Below, one piece after another: positions 1 through 12,300 of a stretch of DNA of 13,055 nucleotides. A program made the position numbers and the translations under genes. The stretch is from Phoronis pallida (lineage: Eukaryota > Phoronida > Phoronidae): the NCBI GenBank assembly GCA_028565715.1, contig JAOXYC010177691.1:1-13055 (forward strand), in the 5' to 3' direction. Below the pieces are notes generated by a model. It did no database searches and was not told the DNA's origin. It saw only the letters and a program-made list of their open reading frames with translations. Each line of letters begins with the position of its first letter. Position 1 is the stretch's first letter.

Positions 1-16
1 TAAACCAGATTCTCAG

Positions 17-367
17 ATAATGACCAGGTTCGTCTTGGTGGATGCTGTCTGGCTATGGATCCTGTTTACGACAACCTCTGGAGTTACAACACGACCAGAC
101 GAGAGATCCAATGCTTCAATGTCGTACGCTCCGGCATACGCACCATTGCCCTGAATCTCAACATGACACAGTCACCAGAGATAGCTGTTCCTGTCAAGTC
201 ATCATCAACAATCACACGATCACACTCAGCATTGTTCATGCTCGCTGCTCTAGATTCACTGACTAAAGCTGAAGACCTGTGTCTTAGTGTTGAACCAGAG
301 AAGGCGATTACATCCGAGAAGAAAGTCTACTCGAAAGAAGATTTCCTTCAAGTCAATCGATTTGAGA
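17..367 (+). CDS. MYCBP2: MYCBP2 exon 1 of window: linker before PHR domain 1
   Basis: Reads in frame from N at 19-21 (NDQVRLGG...) to NRFE and stops after the first base of a split Ser codon (phase 1), followed by the strong donor GTAAGT at 368. The start at 17 is chosen from a TTCTCAG acceptor just upstream. An in-frame TAA at 1-3 limits how far left the exon could reach. The segment is linker-like and moderately conserved, ending in the first residues of PHR domain 1. The upstream splice site is the least certain boundary in the gene because the window cuts its context. Confidence 0.8.
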
Positions 368-3300
368 GTAAGTTCTTAAAAACATTCATTATTTTGATGT
401 CATGAAACATGGCAAATTACTTTATTTTAAGTGAAAATATTTTGAATTTTTGCATTTTGTCTTTCTGTTGAATTTAAAGAAGACTCGATCTCCTAAATTG
501 ATTTGAACGTATTACTGAAATGACAAACTGTTAAATCATTGCTCTCTCAATTTCTACAGACCTTGACATTCACCAGTTAATTATGTATGCTAGTTGTATT
601 GGCGAACATATACATAATCTCACTGTGACATTCTATCTGGAATATCCATGTTATATTCTATTTCAGGTCATGGTGGAGGATGGGGGTATTCAGGTCATTC
701 CGTTGAGGCGTTACGATTCTCAGTTGACACTGATTGCATGCTGGGAGGTTTTGGCTTGTTTGGTGGTCGAGGAGATTACTATGGCAAAATCAAGGTACTT
801 GACAAAACCTCCAATTTTGCTAACAATTTTAAAAATTGTAAGCATTAGTGTTGGGACGATTAATCGTAAAGTCGATTAATCAGTCGGATCGGGCCGAAAT
901 TTCGAGCGGTCGAGTCGAAAAATTGAAAAACGATTAGTTTGATTATCTGTCTTTTTGTCATATATACCACAATTTCTATTGCTAGAACCTGTAATAGTTT
1001 GATTTTTAATCAAGTATACAAAAAATGTCCAGATTTACGTTTGTTTACCGTTTGTTTTCTTCAGATTTTTAATCTTCCTTGCTTGTGTACGCAAACAATA
1101 AATAATCGTAAAAATCGATTAATCGTTCGGACAAGGCCGACGATTCATCAACCAAGATATTTTCAACAATTCCCAGCACTAGTAAGCATAGTAATGTTGT
1201 TTTCACTTTTTGGGCTTATTTTTTATGTTAAAGAGGCAAGTTGTGTCTCTATCGTTCGCGACTAAAGAATATGCAATTTGTTGAAGAGTTGCAAGTTACT
1301 GCTACAAGTTTAACATTTACTGGACAATATTATGTTTTTAAATACCTTGCCCAGTAAAGTCTTAAAAGCTAGAATTCAAACTGTCCTTTTCCTCCAGTTG
1401 TTTGAGCTTGGTGCTGAAGGTGGAGAGAATGAAATAGAAGGTGTTATGATAGCAGAGACTGCAGAACACACATTTGCATGTGCCGCAAGGTAGGGAGACC
1501 TGCTATATGTTCAAAAGTTATGTTAGGAAATTTAGAGTTGTCAAAATTGACCTGATTTGATTTAATACAAAGCTTTGTAGCATGTGCTTCGACCAGTGTG
1601 GTTAAATAGTGTAGCAACATTTTGAAAATAAATGTCAACAAAATGTACTTTGTTGTAGGCAAGTCCCTATCAAGTTAGTGAATAGTGCCAAAAATGATGA
1701 CACTCTTTTAAAAAAACATTCTTTATATTGAAAATACATATTTTATGTTGAAAATGATTTATTTTCTAGAGAGAAGTACCCCCTGTTATTCGAAGAGCCA
1801 GTGTCCCTGCAGGCTAACAACTGGTACGTAGTGACCGCCAAGGTGTCAGGCCCGAGCAGTGACTGTGGGGCCAGTGGTCAGGGGGTCATCACAACAGAGG
1901 ACCAGATCGTCTTCAAGTTCAAGAGCTCCAAGAAATCAAACAATGGCACGGACACCAATGCTGGACAAATACCTGTCATTTATTATAGGTTTGTAGTATT
2001 TGTGATTTCACCTTTTCATGGGGGTGGTTATGAAGAAATGGAAACTCAATGGCGAAGAAAATTAAAAATCAACCAGAAACTGAACCCTGTGCTCCATACA
2101 TTAATTTGTAACATTTTCACAAATTGAAATTACTCCTCAATTTTTGTTTTGTAAATCTGTTGGTTAGTTAAATTAATGTGAGTCATATTTCTAACATTTG
2201 AACGCTAAGCAGAAAAAGGAACATTTTAAGTGAACTCCAACCTTTTCAAATTTATCACTTTCGGCCAGTAAATAAGATACATTAATTTGTTTTCTTATTT
2301 GGACTCTTATCGGGTCTACTTTGCTTTAAGCAAATACAAATCCTCATGTGAAAAGGCGCGCAGCGCCGCTCGTGGGGTAATACATATACTGGCTATATCG
2401 CTATTATGCGTTTAATATCTGACAGAATTATGAGTAGCTGGGTAGCTTAGCGGTAAGAGCATCATAACCGGCTATAATGGGCACCTGGGTTCAATTCCCA
2501 GTTCAGTTACGATGATTTTTTCTGTCTTTTCAAATTTATCATCTTTTAAAACAAGTTCACTTAAATTTAATTATAATGAGCATTGTTAGGGATCTATATC
2601 ATATCAGGTGGTGATCATAATATGTTCCGACATTTTCAGACTACCAACACCCAAGTCTACCATAGATGATCTACCTGAGGTCTATGAGCCTGCTCACATA
2701 TTGACCAGGGACTTCTCTAGAGCTGTCACACCTGTAAGTACTATTTTATTATTGGGAAATGGAAAATTATTTCAATTTTCAATTTGGTTTAATGCACGCC
2801 TACTCACTAGAATAAGCATGTGACTAAGTCCTATAGTCTCTGTTAGATTAGATGTTGCGCCATTCTATTAAGAAATGTTTCATCAAAGATGTTAATCAAA
2901 ATTCATCTTTACTGTCAAATAATAATCCCATTTTCTTTCTCACAGGACTGCTTTGATTCATTACTGAAGCTGCTCAATTGGGCGTGGACAACATTTAATG
3001 GGAGTATCCAAGATATGCAAATTCGCTCAGGCTCCTCCCTCAAAGAGATAGTCACTGATCAACAGAGACATGTATACATCTGTACAGCATGTTTACATCT
3101 TCTGACAAGCTTTATTTGTAAAGTATATCCTAAATCAGGTAACTTTGTGGTTATATCTTTTGGCTGGTTAATAAACAAAACTTGGACTAAGACAAATAAG
3201 AGCAATCAGAAAAAAGTCTCGAGTATGCAAAACAAACTTGGAAATTGAGTCACAGGAGACACGGGTTAGCACCCATGCACGGCTTAGCACCTACCCCGGA

Positions 3301-6300
3301 AATTGGCGATTGCTCTTCAACTTTGGAGACGCGGAAAGCATGTTACCATAACAAAGATGGTGCACAAGTGTGGTTTCGAGATGAAGTCACAGAAATAAGT
3401 GACTTTTCCAATGATAAGAGGTTGCATACCGTGAGAACGTGTGAACAAGCGATGACATGGGCGCTAGCCCGAGCGCATTTCGCGATAAGCGCGCCCATGC
3501 TCGGCTTAGCGCCCATCCCATGTTTTTGGCGATTCCCAGAATAGTAGCCCAGGGCGCTAACCAGCGTCGATACGGTATATTATTATTATATGTTTTACTT
3601 TTTGTTTACAGGAACTACAAAGACTCTTCCCAGTGAGACATCCCGTATTGCTGACTGTGTTTGCGAGACACGTGCAGCGGTTCATTGTATCCTGGCAGAA
3701 CACATCCCCCTGCCCCCTGGCATGATTAATGTTAACCAGGGCATCAAGGAACATGCCCGACTGGCGGATAAAATACTTCAAGCATGTCACAGAACATTCA
3801 CAATGTGCTTCCATGCATTCTACCCTACTGGGAGCCTCAAGTGGTTATGTTTGTGTGACTTGATCTCATCAACAAGCCAACAGGTTTGTTAAAAATAATA
3901 CACTTGTTTACTTAAAAATTGATTTTATTAAACATCAAAACTGTTCTCAATTTGATTGTTGATTGATCAAAATATATTTTAAAGATAAAATTTGAGAAAC
4001 AAAAAATTGAACTGAACCCAAGTCTCCCTGATAGCTGGTCAGATACTCTTTATATTTTGAATAATTTACTTCCCTCGTACAGAATGGGTTTTGAGAATTT
4101 GAAACCATTCATTTTGATTTTATTTCCATTTTTAACAATGTTGATTGACTTGTGTAATTTTTAAAATCAAATTGTAAAATTTAATTTGTGCTATTCATGT
4201 CCAGAACAAATTTGATAAAAACTTGACATTTCTTTGACTTCCAGGAGGATGATGTCGGTGGTTGTGCACAACAGTTGGCTGCTGTCATGGACGCCCTCTC
4301 TCAGCCATCAGTGAAACTAATGTCAATCCTCCCCATCAACTCTGACCATGGCAAGGAGCCGTACTTACGCCGGTTCAGCAAGGCCAGTGATAACACAGTG
4401 TCTAATGAACTACACCAGTACCCTGTGTTGGTGGAACATATGATAGCAAGGACTGAGGTAATGAGGATTTGCAATTTCATAGGAAATGAAAATAAGAAAG
4501 GGGTCAAACTATTGCATTACATTTTTATTTTCCAAAAAAAGTGCAAAACCATTGAGTTTGCAACTCATGGGGTTTGATTAACGTCTTTATGTCTTCGATG
4601 TTGTCAAAAGAATGTTGATTAATCACATGTCTGGGCCTCTAGACATATGACCCTTAACACAAAAGGTTGAAGGATTTTATTAATATTTGTCAAAATCGTT
4701 TTTCTTCAAGAATGTGATCATAATAATTCTGAATAGATTTCCGCATGAAATGGTGATTTTGATTGTATTTTCCATCACCAAACCCTCATAATAGGAACAC
4801 AGGGAATTCTATCCTCAAATTTGCCAATCAACAAAAAAACTTAATTTTTCAGATGGAGGGAGGTGCCAGTACTCAATGCTCATTCAAGGAAGTCCTCGAC
4901 CGTCTGATTCAGATCGTGACTCTTCCAGTCAAACAAGCAATCCGCGGTGAACAGACAACATACCCAGATAACCTCATTGCCAATACATGTGCACTTCTTA
5001 CCTCCATTATACAAGAGTTGTCTGCCAGCGCCACCTGGCTGGAGGTATGGTATAAATTGTAAACATGGCAGGATATCAGTTCAGCATTGTCAGTTTATGC
5101 AAAATATTCATTTACTCAAAACATTGGTGGATTTGGAAGGTGCTGTGAGTTGAGCGGATTTTGGCTTATTATGTAACTTAATTAGCAACTTTTGAATTTT
5201 GCCATTTTATGTAGAATAGTTAATTTCATATGGTTTGAATCAAAATATTGAAAGATTACATGTCATGAATTAGGTATTCCATTGATCAGCTGGTCTGTTA
5301 GTAGTCCTATAGCGGGCTACAAGCTGCTCTAGAAGAGTTCCAAGAAGAGTTCCAAGTCCGGGAGCTATCTGCAACACGACTACTAATCTCAGCTGTCCAG
5401 AATCATGTTTGTTATAATTTTGTGAACAAGAAAAATATATTTTTCGAAAATTTGAAATTTCTATCGTTTAACTGAGTTTTTCTTCACTATTTCGTATTCC
5501 ATTGGAAATGAAAAATTGGCACTAACGGTGTATTTCAAAATATTGTTTGCATCTGTTGACCACGACTTACTGTTTTAATAAAAGTCACTTTTGGAATTTC
5601 ATTTGTGCATAGATAAATAGAAGAACAGATCCCCAACTCGACTTCGTGAAGCAAGAAAAACAAGATGGTACCAGTTCATATCCGGTCGTGCGTATTTCAA
5701 ACCCAAGTCTGACAAACCAGAAGTTACGCCAAGCATAAGTTGGGGATCTGTTCTTCTATTTATCTATGATTTGTGTTACAAAATGTGTTCTATCAGAATT
5801 TTCATATTTTATTTCAAGGCTGATCTGACCTCTGCATCTCGACCTCTCCTCACCACACCCAACCGCTTCACTCGTACCAGCTCCAATGCATTCTGGAATG
5901 CTGGCAATGGAAGTCCTGATGCTGTAACGTTCACAGTTGATAAACCTGGTATAGTCGTGGCTGGTGTCAGCGTGTATGGTGGTGTAGGCAGATATGAATA
6001 TGAACTGGAACTTCTAGATGATGTAAGTGAAATTTGATAAAAACTGATACTTCATAAGTTTTGATTTTATGAATGATTGTTCCGCTGACTGACAGGCTCT
6101 GTAATATATCTAGACAAAAGACATGATGTGGTGTGTAAATGAATGTGAAAATATTAATCAAGTTGATACAATATTTATTTATTTGTTTATTTATGTATTC
6201 AAACAAAACCTCCAAAGAGGAGAACAAACAATAACAAATTACAACAAATCCGAGTCACTGGGCTTAAAAAGCATTTATCAGGAGTCTTGCCAGGGACAAC

Positions 6301-9300
6301 TTCCTGGAACATGGCTTGATGAAGTTGTCAGGATGCAACAAAAAATTATGTGAAAATCAAATAATCCACCGCATACAGGATAAGAATTCCTCAATGATCC
6401 AGTGAAACAGGCTTGGTTCAAAGTACATGACGTAGTATATAACTCATAATTTGTTCATGTTTTAGAGGAGTGACACAGGCCAGAGTGCCTCACATGCTCA
6501 ACGATGGAACAGTCTTGGCTCAGTGAAGGGGGTCTTTAACTCAGAGGACTGTGTATCAGATGTCATAGAGATTAAACTTGAACAACCTGTTCCTATCAAG
6601 GTAGGTTATAATTGGCAAATTGGCACCAACAATGCAACAGATTGAATTGGTGAAATTGTTCTTTCTCCTTATCTGTTGTAGTTGTACATTAGAAAAAAAG
6701 AATAGATTATTCATGAAAACAACCCCTCATCTAGATATGTTGGTTAAATCTGTGCATGATTGACCTAGGTCCCTAGGTGATTGTGAAATTTCGTGTAAAT
6801 GAATGTTATTACTACGGACAGAACTAATACAGGTTTTTGTTTGTTATTAAAAACATTTTAATAATATTTTGCAAAAGTGCATAGCTAATATTTGATTATA
6901 TTTAAAACTTGACTTTATTCATCACTAATGACAGGAAGGTGTTAAATACGCATTCAGATTGCGAAACAGTGGTGCTAAGACTCTAAATGGTGACGGAGGA
7001 ATGGCTAAAGTCAGATGTACCGATGGTGTGACGTTCACTTTTACGGCTTGCTCTCTCAGTACAAATGGCACTAACCATACAAGAGGACAACTACCACAGA
7101 TATTATACTATAGGTAGATTTATTTGTTGACCTTAGTAAGATCATTTCCCATTTCTGCAGAATATTATGCTCTTTGATTATATCATCTAATTAATAGTCA
7201 CTTCACTTGTCAAAGCAGAATATTCTGTACATTGATTTATACATTTCACTCAGTTTAATCTTTGCAGAATGTTCTCAACAAATTTTGCTTGAAGAAGGGT
7301 CTACTGCCTGTGGTAAGAAAAGTGTTCTGCCCACACTTTTGCGTGATATATGAAAATATTCGATTGGTTATGCAACATAGTGATATATGTACCATTTTCA
7401 GTGCGCCAGATAATGAAGATGAAGACACCCGTCGACTACTCATTGAGTATCAGTCACGTAAGAATGCTGTCAACATTGCCAGCACTGTCATCAGAGGAGC
7501 TGCTGAGATGCTCAACAGAGCTCAGTCTTCCCAAGGTATATGCTTATGATTGATGATCGCATAATATTCACATTTTGTTCTCTTTATACACAATATGGTT
7601 GCTTCAATTGTAATAGTAGGGTGTGGCTTTCAATTTTTTGTCAAATCACTTATTTTAACTCACAAGCAAGATTTTTGTGAATTGTTATTTCAGCTCTGAA
7701 CAGACTTAATAAACTATTTTGCATTATCAATGAATGAGCAAAAAACTCTTGAGAAATAAATTAGTTGAGAACTATATTTATTAACATATTTGTTAACAAT
7801 GGAGTTAACTTGCATTTTTCGAGACCTGAAAAGAAACTGCAAGTTGAGTAACTTTGAGAGTCATATTGTACCCATCAATGTTTTGTTCTATCTTATTTGC
7901 AGATGACAAGAAATTAATGCAGCATCTTGGTACAACTCACATGTTTTCATCACTACTTCCTATGGTGTTGGCTTACATTGGGCCAGTTGCTGCTCGAGAT
8001 CCTAGGGTAAGATTCAGCACTGCAGATGCATTCAGGGTTTGGTACTGGGCATTTCCGAAAGAGAACCCTGGGCAATCTTTCAGAAAATATGGGTGCTCAT
8101 TGGAAACTTTATAGAGTTAAAATACGCCCAATTAAGGATCTCAAACCGAAAAAAAAAAAATGATTACCCAAAATTTTGTCCAGTTTTCAGGGAGGTGCCC
8201 ATGGGCTCTCTTTCGGAAATCCCTGGTACTAGTGGGCTTGCTACTTAACAAAACTGCCTTCCTTCTTATCATACTTTATTTGGACAAAAATAGGGTGTCG
8301 AGGATTGGTATATAACAATAAAAGTATCAAACACCTTCTATCGGTTGTAAAATCTATTTAAAATCACACTAGCTTTTGAATCTATGTTCTTCTTCAGAAT
8401 AAGTGATTGAAAACTGTTTGACAACGTGCAACTAAGAAAAATTTAGTTTGTTTAATTAATAGAATTGAATTGTTATTGTTTCAACCTACAGAGCTCAGTT
8501 CAAGTCCTGACACTGATCCAGCATATACTGCCCCCTGTTGTCAACTTGAGTGACTCCATCCCGTCTCAGCCAGGGTCAAGGCGGTCAAGTTTCTGTGGAG
8601 AAAATGGACCAGATTTCAGTACTACAGCACAGCATTATGCTGTAGTAGAGAGTGAACATCCATATAAACCGGCCACAGTCACCAACTATAAGGTAAAGAA
8701 GTGACAACATATGTTTCAACCTTACGGAACCTTTGACAAAAATGGTGTTTGTTCATAAGACAATGACTCAACTTCGACACAATTGACATCAAAACAATCG
8801 CAATTAAAAGAAAAAAACTTTCATTTGACGAGAAGTCATGGCTTTATCTGCTCTTATGGATGCATTTGATGCAATAATGTTACTTTCTTAGATGAAAATC
8901 ATGACACAACTAATAACAGAAAATAAAAAATGTTAATACAGATAGAGAAATTCAGGGAAAATGAATTTGAAAACTGAGAAAAACTGATTTCTTGACTATT
9001 TCTTTAGTATTAAATGTTCACATTCCAACCTAATAATCAAGGCCAATAACCATTTTGTAGGTGACATTCCCTGACACAGTGAAGTGGATGACAGTAGAGT
9101 TTGACCCTCAGACCGCTACAGCACAGAATGAGGACTGTTTATGGCTGTATGTACCATTGAAGCAGAGTTTACGGAAGAAGACAACAGCCAACCTTGAAGG
9201 GTTGGATGAGTTTAAGAGCCACTGGAAGATATTGGATAGATATCGAGGTTCAGATGGATGGCCTAAAAAAATGACTATTATACCAGGTTAGTTAAGCTTG

Positions 9301-12300
9301 TTCTAGCAAAGTTAGTTCATGGTGTCTCCCATCTAAAACATTGATTTTGAATTAAAGTTGAACGAACTTAAATGCTGTGTCAAAGAAAATTAATAAAAAA
9401 TAATTTTTGATCCCAAAATTTGAGAGTATTTTAGAAGTTGATAATAGTTTATTGATCAACCCTGATTCACTGCTTTATATATTTTTCAAGTGTGTTCAGT
9501 TTACATTATATTTTGAAACTGGAAGTATTATCTTCGGATGATTGGAGTAAGTTAAAAACCAATCCTTTTTCAGACATTACTTTCAAACCTTCATAGAATG
9601 ATAACCATTCATTCATTCTTTTGTCTAGGCAATGAGGTAACATTCTCCCTAGAGACTGCATCTGACTATGCCAAGAGTGAGAAAGCCTCATTCTATGGCT
9701 TCAAGTGTGTTGTCCTGGGCTATGAATGGACAAACCGTTCAATGGAAGGAATTATGTTGCTAGAGAAAGAACTGTCATATCTAGGTGGGATGTGTGCTGC
9801 TGCAATCATGGGAAAAGACATCACACTTCCAGCTTGTGAGTTGTGGAAACTGTTTTATATGAAACCCTTTTGATATATTTAACAAAGGATATATTTTATT
9901 AGATATTTATTTGATTATTGTGTTTGAATTAAAATATAAATGTTCACACCAATACAAACCAAAGTATAGATTTACTGGCCAAATGTGATGAATTTGAAAG
10001 GACAGAAATATTCTGAATCCTCTACCTGGACTTGAACCCAGGTCTCCCACTTTCAAGATGATGCACAATGCATTTCAATTTTATGGAAGATGCCAAACAG
10101 TGCTTGGAGTTTTAACAAATCAAATGAAAATTAAATTTGTTTTTGTTTGTATTTTCAGCTTGTAGTGAAGAACTGGAAGAAGACCTTTATATGGTTGATG
10201 AAGGTGCTAAAAAGGTTAGAACTATAAAAATTGTGCTCATAAATGATTAGAGGGGGTTAATGTGGCATAAAGGACTGTGGAGAGACTCGGGTACATCTTC
10301 TTAATTCAGATTTTTCCTGAGAATCACAGTCATGTAATATTACTGATTGTGCCTGGGTTTTAACTCTCCTCAGCTTGTGGTTGTTATTGTAATGATAATA
10401 CTACTCGCTTAATATATAATCAATTTGGTTTAAAAATTATAAATTACCCTAAGAATATTTACTGGTTCTTTATATGATGTGATTTACCATCTTTGTCTAT
10501 TGTTATTTAGATCTTCCAAGAACACAGGAGTCTACTCAACAAAGGGTTTGCCCTTAGCCAACCTCCCACAATCACCCAGGCATTAGAAGGCACTCTACCA
10601 CTAGACATGCATTCTAATGAGAGGTCATTCCTACAAGACTTCATTGCGTGCAATAGTAGTACCACAGGCGGTAGGCTGGCCAGGTAATTAGATTTTTTAG
10701 TTTTAATCTACAAAGTACCAAAAGCACGTAATTATTATTATTATTATTTATTCATTAAAACCTCCTTAAAAAGGAGAAAAGTAAAATTACAATAAATACA
10801 ACACAATACAAACAGAACAATATATGAAATCTGTTCAATTGATAATTTGTTTTGTAGACATCTTCATAAAAATCCTTGATTTATACATTTCATTTGCATT
10901 CTTATCTATTTTATCACGAAGCTCAAGAAGGTGATGCATATAACCTGACAGAGACCTGATCTTAATGCTAAAATTAAAACTGCTTTACTTGATTTTTGCT
11001 AATCTCCCATGTGCGAATTTGTTGCTGACTGGCACAACTGAAGTCTAGAATAAGTTGATTATGTTTGATCATCGTTTATGCAAAACCTGTTACCATGAAC
11101 AGATCAACATCTTCTATTAATATGATGTTGCGTTGAAAGTCTATTAAAATATGCTTGAAAGTCATTTCTCTCCACAATGCAGGTGGTTGCAGCCAGAGCC
11201 TCATCTAGACCCTAAACAATGTGACCTAATCTATAATAGGGAAGACTTGAGATGTAACTGGCCATGTACTGTGACTATACAACTACGCGATCAGTACTGT
11301 AATCCTGTCAATGTGCCTAATGTCAAGGTAATTTGTCATTTATAGGTAGAGCCAATATGGTATTTACAATTCAAAACATTTCTTAAAAAGCACTCTGTAA
11401 GAAATGACAATTGTCCTCTGCCATGACTTTCTAAGGTGAAGTCAATATTAACTATTCTCAAACATTAATTGTTCATTGGCTTTTGTTAGTCAAATAAAAA
11501 TGCACATTTGATTAATGCACAAAACAGCTGCATTTTCAATCAAACTTGTATCAATGGGGAACACACAATTATAAAAATGTCCCAATATTTATGTCAAACA
11601 TCTCTTTTTAGGTACAAGTGAAGGCCATCCCAATTGAGAAGAAAGACAGTGAACTGGATCGAGGTGAGGAAAACATGCCCGTTGACCTGGGAGGCAGTGT
11701 ACTGTACGGTGGACATAGTGTGCCTAATGTAAGTGTGCCATACCAAGTGACGGTGAGAGAGAACAAGGACAGATATCATGCTATATCTATGATGGGGGTA
11801 AGTAACACTAGGCTCGATACCCAAATAAGAATAATATTCGTTTAGCATATCCATCTAAACTATTACAAGCTGCAGAATAGTGAACACAAATTCCTTGTTG
11901 AACTTACCAGGCAGTATACAAAACAGTTCAATCTGCAATCTAGCAATTCTAGTCTTTCACGGTTACTATATGGTTTCAATTCAACTTTCTTAATCTGGTA
12001 CAAATTTATACCTGGCTAGAGAGAAACAAGTATGGTTGAGTGTTTAGAAACACAAATGCCACAGCCAGATTTGATCTATTGAGTTTTAAATCTGAGAAGC
12101 TCATTCCGTGCATGCCACCTGTCAGTGGTTACGTTTTGCCATCATGTTTTTAAGCAAAATATTCTTAATTTGAGTAGTAAAAAATCATTTATGAATTCTA
12201 AATATTAAGCTTAAGTTTTCTTTTCTTTTCAGGAGTATGATAAATATTCATTTGAAGAGCTACGTTTCACATCCCCTGGCAGTCGTCGTCCTAGTGAGAA

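Larger units (their letters stand above)
2225..2565. repeat. Unit bracketed by 11-bp perfect inverted repeats with TTAA
   Basis: TTTAAGTGAAC at 2225-2235 and GTTCACTTAAA at 2555-2565 are perfect complements. They could be read as TTAA target copies with GTGAACT/AGTTCAC ends, as in TTAA-targeting DNA transposons. With such short arms in AT-rich DNA, chance is also possible. Confidence 0.35.
1989..2639 (+). other. Intron with tRNA-like SINE, SINE fragment and GC hairpin
   Basis: A 651-bp AT-rich intron. It holds a SINE-body fragment at 2241-2273, a small GC hairpin (GGCGC-GCA-GCGCC, 2355-2367) and a full tRNA-like head with the same body from 2436. A perfect 11-bp inverted repeat, TTTAAGTGAAC at 2225-2235 and its complement at 2555-2565, brackets all of these. 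No coding exon is supported inside it. Confidence 0.8.
5045..5818 (+). other. Long intron with two foldback elements
   Basis: The longest intron in the window (774 bp). It holds an imperfect foldback at 5287-5395 and a perfect 161-bp terminal-inverted-repeat element at 5608-5768, both annotated separately. Only 50 bp separate the second element from the next exon, so that interval must contain the polypyrimidine tract and probably the branch point. Nothing else recognisable. Confidence 0.8.

Noticed and set aside
939-1265. Open frame of about 108 codons on the + strand
   Set aside because: Most of it lies inside the hAT-type element and intron, with no conserved motif. The flanking exons join in phase without it.
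1444-1662. Minus-strand open frame overlapping exon 3
   Set aside because: Antisense shadow across a well-supported PHR exon and AT-rich intron, with no recognisable domain.
2355-2367. GC hairpin GGCGC-GCA-GCGCC as a transcription terminator
   Set aside because: Rho-independent terminators do not apply to a eukaryotic intron, and there is no bacterial gene context.
2436-2509. Functional tRNA gene
   Set aside because: The fold is good, but the anticodon stem is mismatched, position 33 is C, the acceptor has three G-U pairs, and a SINE-like body shared with other sites follows directly.
3245-3544. Open frame of 99 codons in the GC-richer intron segment
   Set aside because: It is the translation of the internal repeat (HGLAP-type units repeat because the DNA does); low stop density follows from GC content. 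It is placed between two correctly phased exons.
5967-6227. Minus-strand open frame opposite exon 10
   Set aside because: Shadow of the PHR-domain-2 exon extending into AT-rich intron.
6763-6778. Perfect palindrome ACCTAGG-TC-CCTAGGT
   Set aside because: Too short to call a regulatory site or element; no associated repeat or conservation evidence.
8149-8160. Run of 12 A residues as a retrocopy tail
   Set aside because: It sits inside the loop of a foldback element, with no processed copy in front of it and no target duplication around it.
9506-9691. Minus-strand open frame before and over exon 17
   Set aside because: No conserved motif; overlaps one of the best-conserved exons on the opposite strand.
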